Below, piece by piece: positions 4,957 through 5,020 of a DNA stretch of 5,020 bases (the first letter of the stretch is position 1; each line of letters begins with the position of its first letter). Origin of the DNA: JACDAN01 sp046714355 (GTDB lineage: Bacteria > Actinomycetota > Thermoleophilia > Gaiellales > Gaiellaceae); NCBI GenBank assembly GCA_046714355.1, contig JBKKAR010000208.1, positions 1 through 5,020 of the forward strand, written 5' to 3'. A program made the position numbers and the translations under genes. Under the pieces are notes generated by a model that was not told the origin of the DNA, ran no database searches, and saw only the letters and a list, made by a program, of their open reading frames with translations.

Positions 4957-5020
4957 TTAGCGGATGGTTAGTGGCGTTCCGGGCGTCATCAGCCGGGCGA
5001 GCCGGAGGATGTCGCCGTTC
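4957..5020 (-). CDS. Probable 3' end of a gene upstream of tatA (partial)
   Basis: Reading leftward from the right edge, one frame stays open and ends at TAA (4957-4959), giving a C-terminus of NGDILRLARLMTPGTPLTIR. Its third codon positions are GC-rich (GAC ATC CTC CGG CTC GCC), as in neighbouring genes, unlike the other open frame, which ends at a TAG (4942-4944). The stop is 16 bases before the tatA ATG, so it may be the first visible member of the tat operon. Only 20 residues are visible and no family can be assigned. Confidence 0.4.
   Translation of the reverse strand, partial: NGDILRLARLMTPGTPLTIR

Overview
This is high-GC DNA, very probably from an actinobacterial chromosome. The TatC variant (TEPF motif, LPGVDP instead of TPPDP), the TolB/PD40 protein built of 'AWSPDG / MNADG' blades and the small PepSY protein together recall Thermoleophilia (Solirubrobacterales or Gaiellales). 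That placement is from remembered family resemblance, not a search. No CRISPR array, transposase, integrase or recognisable defence or biosynthetic system was found; most of the window is housekeeping envelope and metabolic genes.

Layout. Bases 1-316 (+) are the 3' end of a PepSY-domain protein, followed by a strong terminator hairpin (368-398). A 42-base piece matching the 3' half of tRNA-Asp, from the anticodon loop to the discriminator base, lies at 451-492 with no 5' half; it looks like a remnant attachment site. Seven bases further on ends a small two-helix membrane protein on the minus strand (499-837), which may be preceded by a 28-codon leader ORF with its own strong Shine-Dalgarno. 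Bases 914-1027 hold nothing I can name.

Bases 1028-1989 (-) encode a secreted six-bladed TolB/PD40 beta-propeller, broken by a frameshift in blade 1 into an N-terminal piece (signal peptide plus first strand) and a 262-residue remainder whose ATG overlaps the first stop as ATGA. The 201-base divergent region 1990-2190 holds a plausible sigma70-type promoter for the rightward genes and an inverted repeat. Rightward lie an exported NlpC/P60 peptidoglycan peptidase (2191-2688) and, 16 bases later, a class III zinc alcohol dehydrogenase of the FrmA type (2705-3814).

A convergent terminator hairpin (3833-3864) separates these from the leftward Tat operon: tatA (4662-4940) then tatC (3901-4665), which overlap by 4 bases with tatC starting at TTG. 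The last 64 bases probably hold the 3' end of another leftward gene 16 bases upstream of tatA.

How they work together: TatA and TatC are the core of the twin-arginine export machine. The NlpC/P60 peptidase and the PD40 propeller both have N-terminal signal sequences without an obvious RR motif, so they probably use Sec rather than the neighbouring Tat system. The alcohol dehydrogenase is a cytosolic formaldehyde/thiol-adduct detoxification enzyme with no clear functional link to its neighbours. The points most worth a second look are the tRNA-Asp fragment, the split propeller and the TatC with substituted signature glutamates.
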